Below are positions 63,279 to 64,000 of a DNA stretch of 64,000 bases, piece by piece. The notes under the pieces are model-generated. The model was given only the letters and a program-made list of their open reading frames with translations. It did not search any database and had not been told where the DNA came from. The DNA lies in assembly GCF_900142125.1 (NCBI RefSeq), contig NZ_FQZT01000011.1:1-64000 (forward strand), written 5' to 3'. The translations under genes and the position numbers were made by a program. Position 1 is the stretch's first letter; the number at the start of each line of letters is the position of its first letter. The stretch comes from Malonomonas rubra DSM 5091 (GTDB taxonomy: Bacteria; Desulfobacterota; Desulfuromonadia; Desulfuromonadales; Geopsychrobacteraceae).

Positions 63279-64000
63279 GTGATCGAATTATCGTCAGCTT
63301 ATAGAGCTTCCCGTAGAAATACCTCGTTAATATGTGGTGTTGGACTCGCTTGGTCAGCGGCCCAATTCGACATTACAAACACATCAATCGGCATTTTGGA
63401 GAACGTAAACCTAGAAGGGGCGTCACTTCAGGTTGTTTTCTCAATATTGTGCGTTTATTCAATGACGAGATGTACAATTGAGTACATGATGCAGAATAAT
63501 GATGTCAGACGATGGAATTTGGCAAATCTAGACTACATAATTACTCTCTACATAGCCCGCTTAACAATTTTTGTTTTGGCGGCATCATTTGTCAGCAGAT
63601 CGAGTAAGTTAGTTCTGTTTTTGACAGGTAGTTTTGTTGGGCTGATTATTGGATATTTTATAATTTCAGTGCTGTTGATGTTCGTAATTTTGATTATTAG
63701 ATTCGCCCTAATGTCCCTCACTGGAAAAAGGTCCACCGGTTCTCCCGTTCCGATTATTTGGAGTTCCGAGGCTTGGGGGTTTCTTATTGCTGGCCTTTTA
63801 TATATTGCTTTTTTTACCTTGTCAGGCTTCTCAGTTATTAACCCTCTTGGTTTTGCTGGGCCAGAATTTTCCCAAATCGGCCAACTACCGTTGGCGTTCT
63901 TTGCAGTCATTTGTTTATTGATCGTTATAAGCTTCTTTTTGGATCTGCGTTTTTTGAGGATGGTTTTTGCTTATGTGCCTTTTACCATTGAAGACAGCTA
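63279..64000 (+). CDS. Polytopic membrane protein of unknown function (3' end outside window)
   Basis: Open frame from GTG 63279 (GGGGGCAG upstream) to the window end without a stop, at least 240 codons. About five hydrophobic segments are visible (LTIFVLAASFVSRS, VLFLTGSFVGLIIGYFIISVLLMFVILIIRFAL, GFLIAGLLYIAFFTLSGF, LPLAFFAVICLLIVISFFLDL). I do not recognise the family. It could belong to the downstream part of the mobile element. Confidence 0.6.
   Translation, partial: MIELSSAYRASRRNTSLICGVGLAWSAAQFDITNTSIGILENVNLEGASLQVVFSILCVYSMTRCTIEYMMQNNDVRRWNLANLDYIITLYIARLTIFVLAASFVSRSSKLVLFLTGSFVGLIIGYFIISVLLMFVILIIRFALMSLTGKRSTGSPVPIIWSSEAWGFLIAGLLYIAFFTLSGFSVINPLGFAGPEFSQIGQLPLAFFAVICLLIVISFFLDLRFLRMVFAYVPFTIEDS

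Noticed and set aside
1-64000. CRISPR arrays, rRNA operons, complete tRNA genes, transposase or integrase genes
   Set aside because: No regularly spaced repeats, rRNA-like stretches, full cloverleafs or recombinase motifs were found on either strand.

Overview
The window looks like an accessory region of a Gram-negative bacterium, most likely a Desulfuromonadia/Geobacter-type deltaproteobacterium. Pointers are outer-membrane genes (tamA/tamB, an OMPLA-type phospholipase), a PocR-PAS hybrid histidine kinase, a large NAD-glutamate dehydrogenase and a candidate in-frame selenocysteine codon. The assignment is inference. No rRNA, complete tRNA, CRISPR array, integrase or transposase gene was seen.

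Region 1 (1 to about 46.3 kb) is a dense block of envelope, osmotic, ion-homeostasis and protein-folding genes. It opens with the end of a ParE-like toxin. A minus-strand set follows (NAD-GDH, AstE-like deacylase, RimK ligase with an added RCK_C domain), divergent from dnaK, htpX, an SLC13 permease with two RCK_C domains, and a two-gene YeeE/YedE transporter. The first YeeE gene is interrupted by TGA exactly where the family has Cys, with a SECIS-like hairpin downstream. A run of 13 closely spaced minus-strand genes (29424 down to 13673) holds three complete MscS channels plus a large MscK/YbiO-like one, a DUF432 protein, an SLC12-like transporter, phospholipase A, a Ca2+/Na+ antiporter, a DUF21 protein, PsiE, an acetyltransferase, an M20 peptidase and MgtE. 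Then come a LOG protein, tamA-tamB, a ZntB-like transporter, phosphofructokinase, a lipoprotein, NhaA, a fused diadenylate cyclase-YbbR protein, a fifth MscS gene broken by TAA, and grpE-cbpA-cbpM. With dnaK at 6.3 kb this supplies a complete DnaK/DnaJ-type/GrpE set split across the two ends of the block. RCK_C domains on two proteins and a c-di-AMP cyclase in the same block suggest a c-di-AMP-tuned osmotic/ion stress island.

Region 2 (46.3 to 47.8 kb) is AT-rich, hairpin-rich and almost gene-free. It ends with a small ribbon-helix-helix-like gene divergent from the transfer operon, with facing promoters and GTAC-containing operators between them.

Region 3 (47.8 to 60.1 kb) is a complete P-type (VirB/VirD4) conjugative type IV secretion operon: virB2, B3, B4, B5, an EexN-like entry-exclusion lipoprotein, B6, a VirB7-like lipoprotein, B8, B9, B10, B11, virD4, a TrbM-like gene and an LPD7-domain protein. 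Two related GTACGTA palindromes lie inside the operon in front of small genes. No relaxase is present in the window, so the element (plasmid or integrative conjugative element) is only partly captured.

Region 4 (60.1 to 64 kb) has a PocR-PAS-PAS hybrid histidine kinase flanked by an imperfect 18-bp direct repeat, two terminator-like hairpins, and the start of a polytopic membrane protein cut off by the window end.
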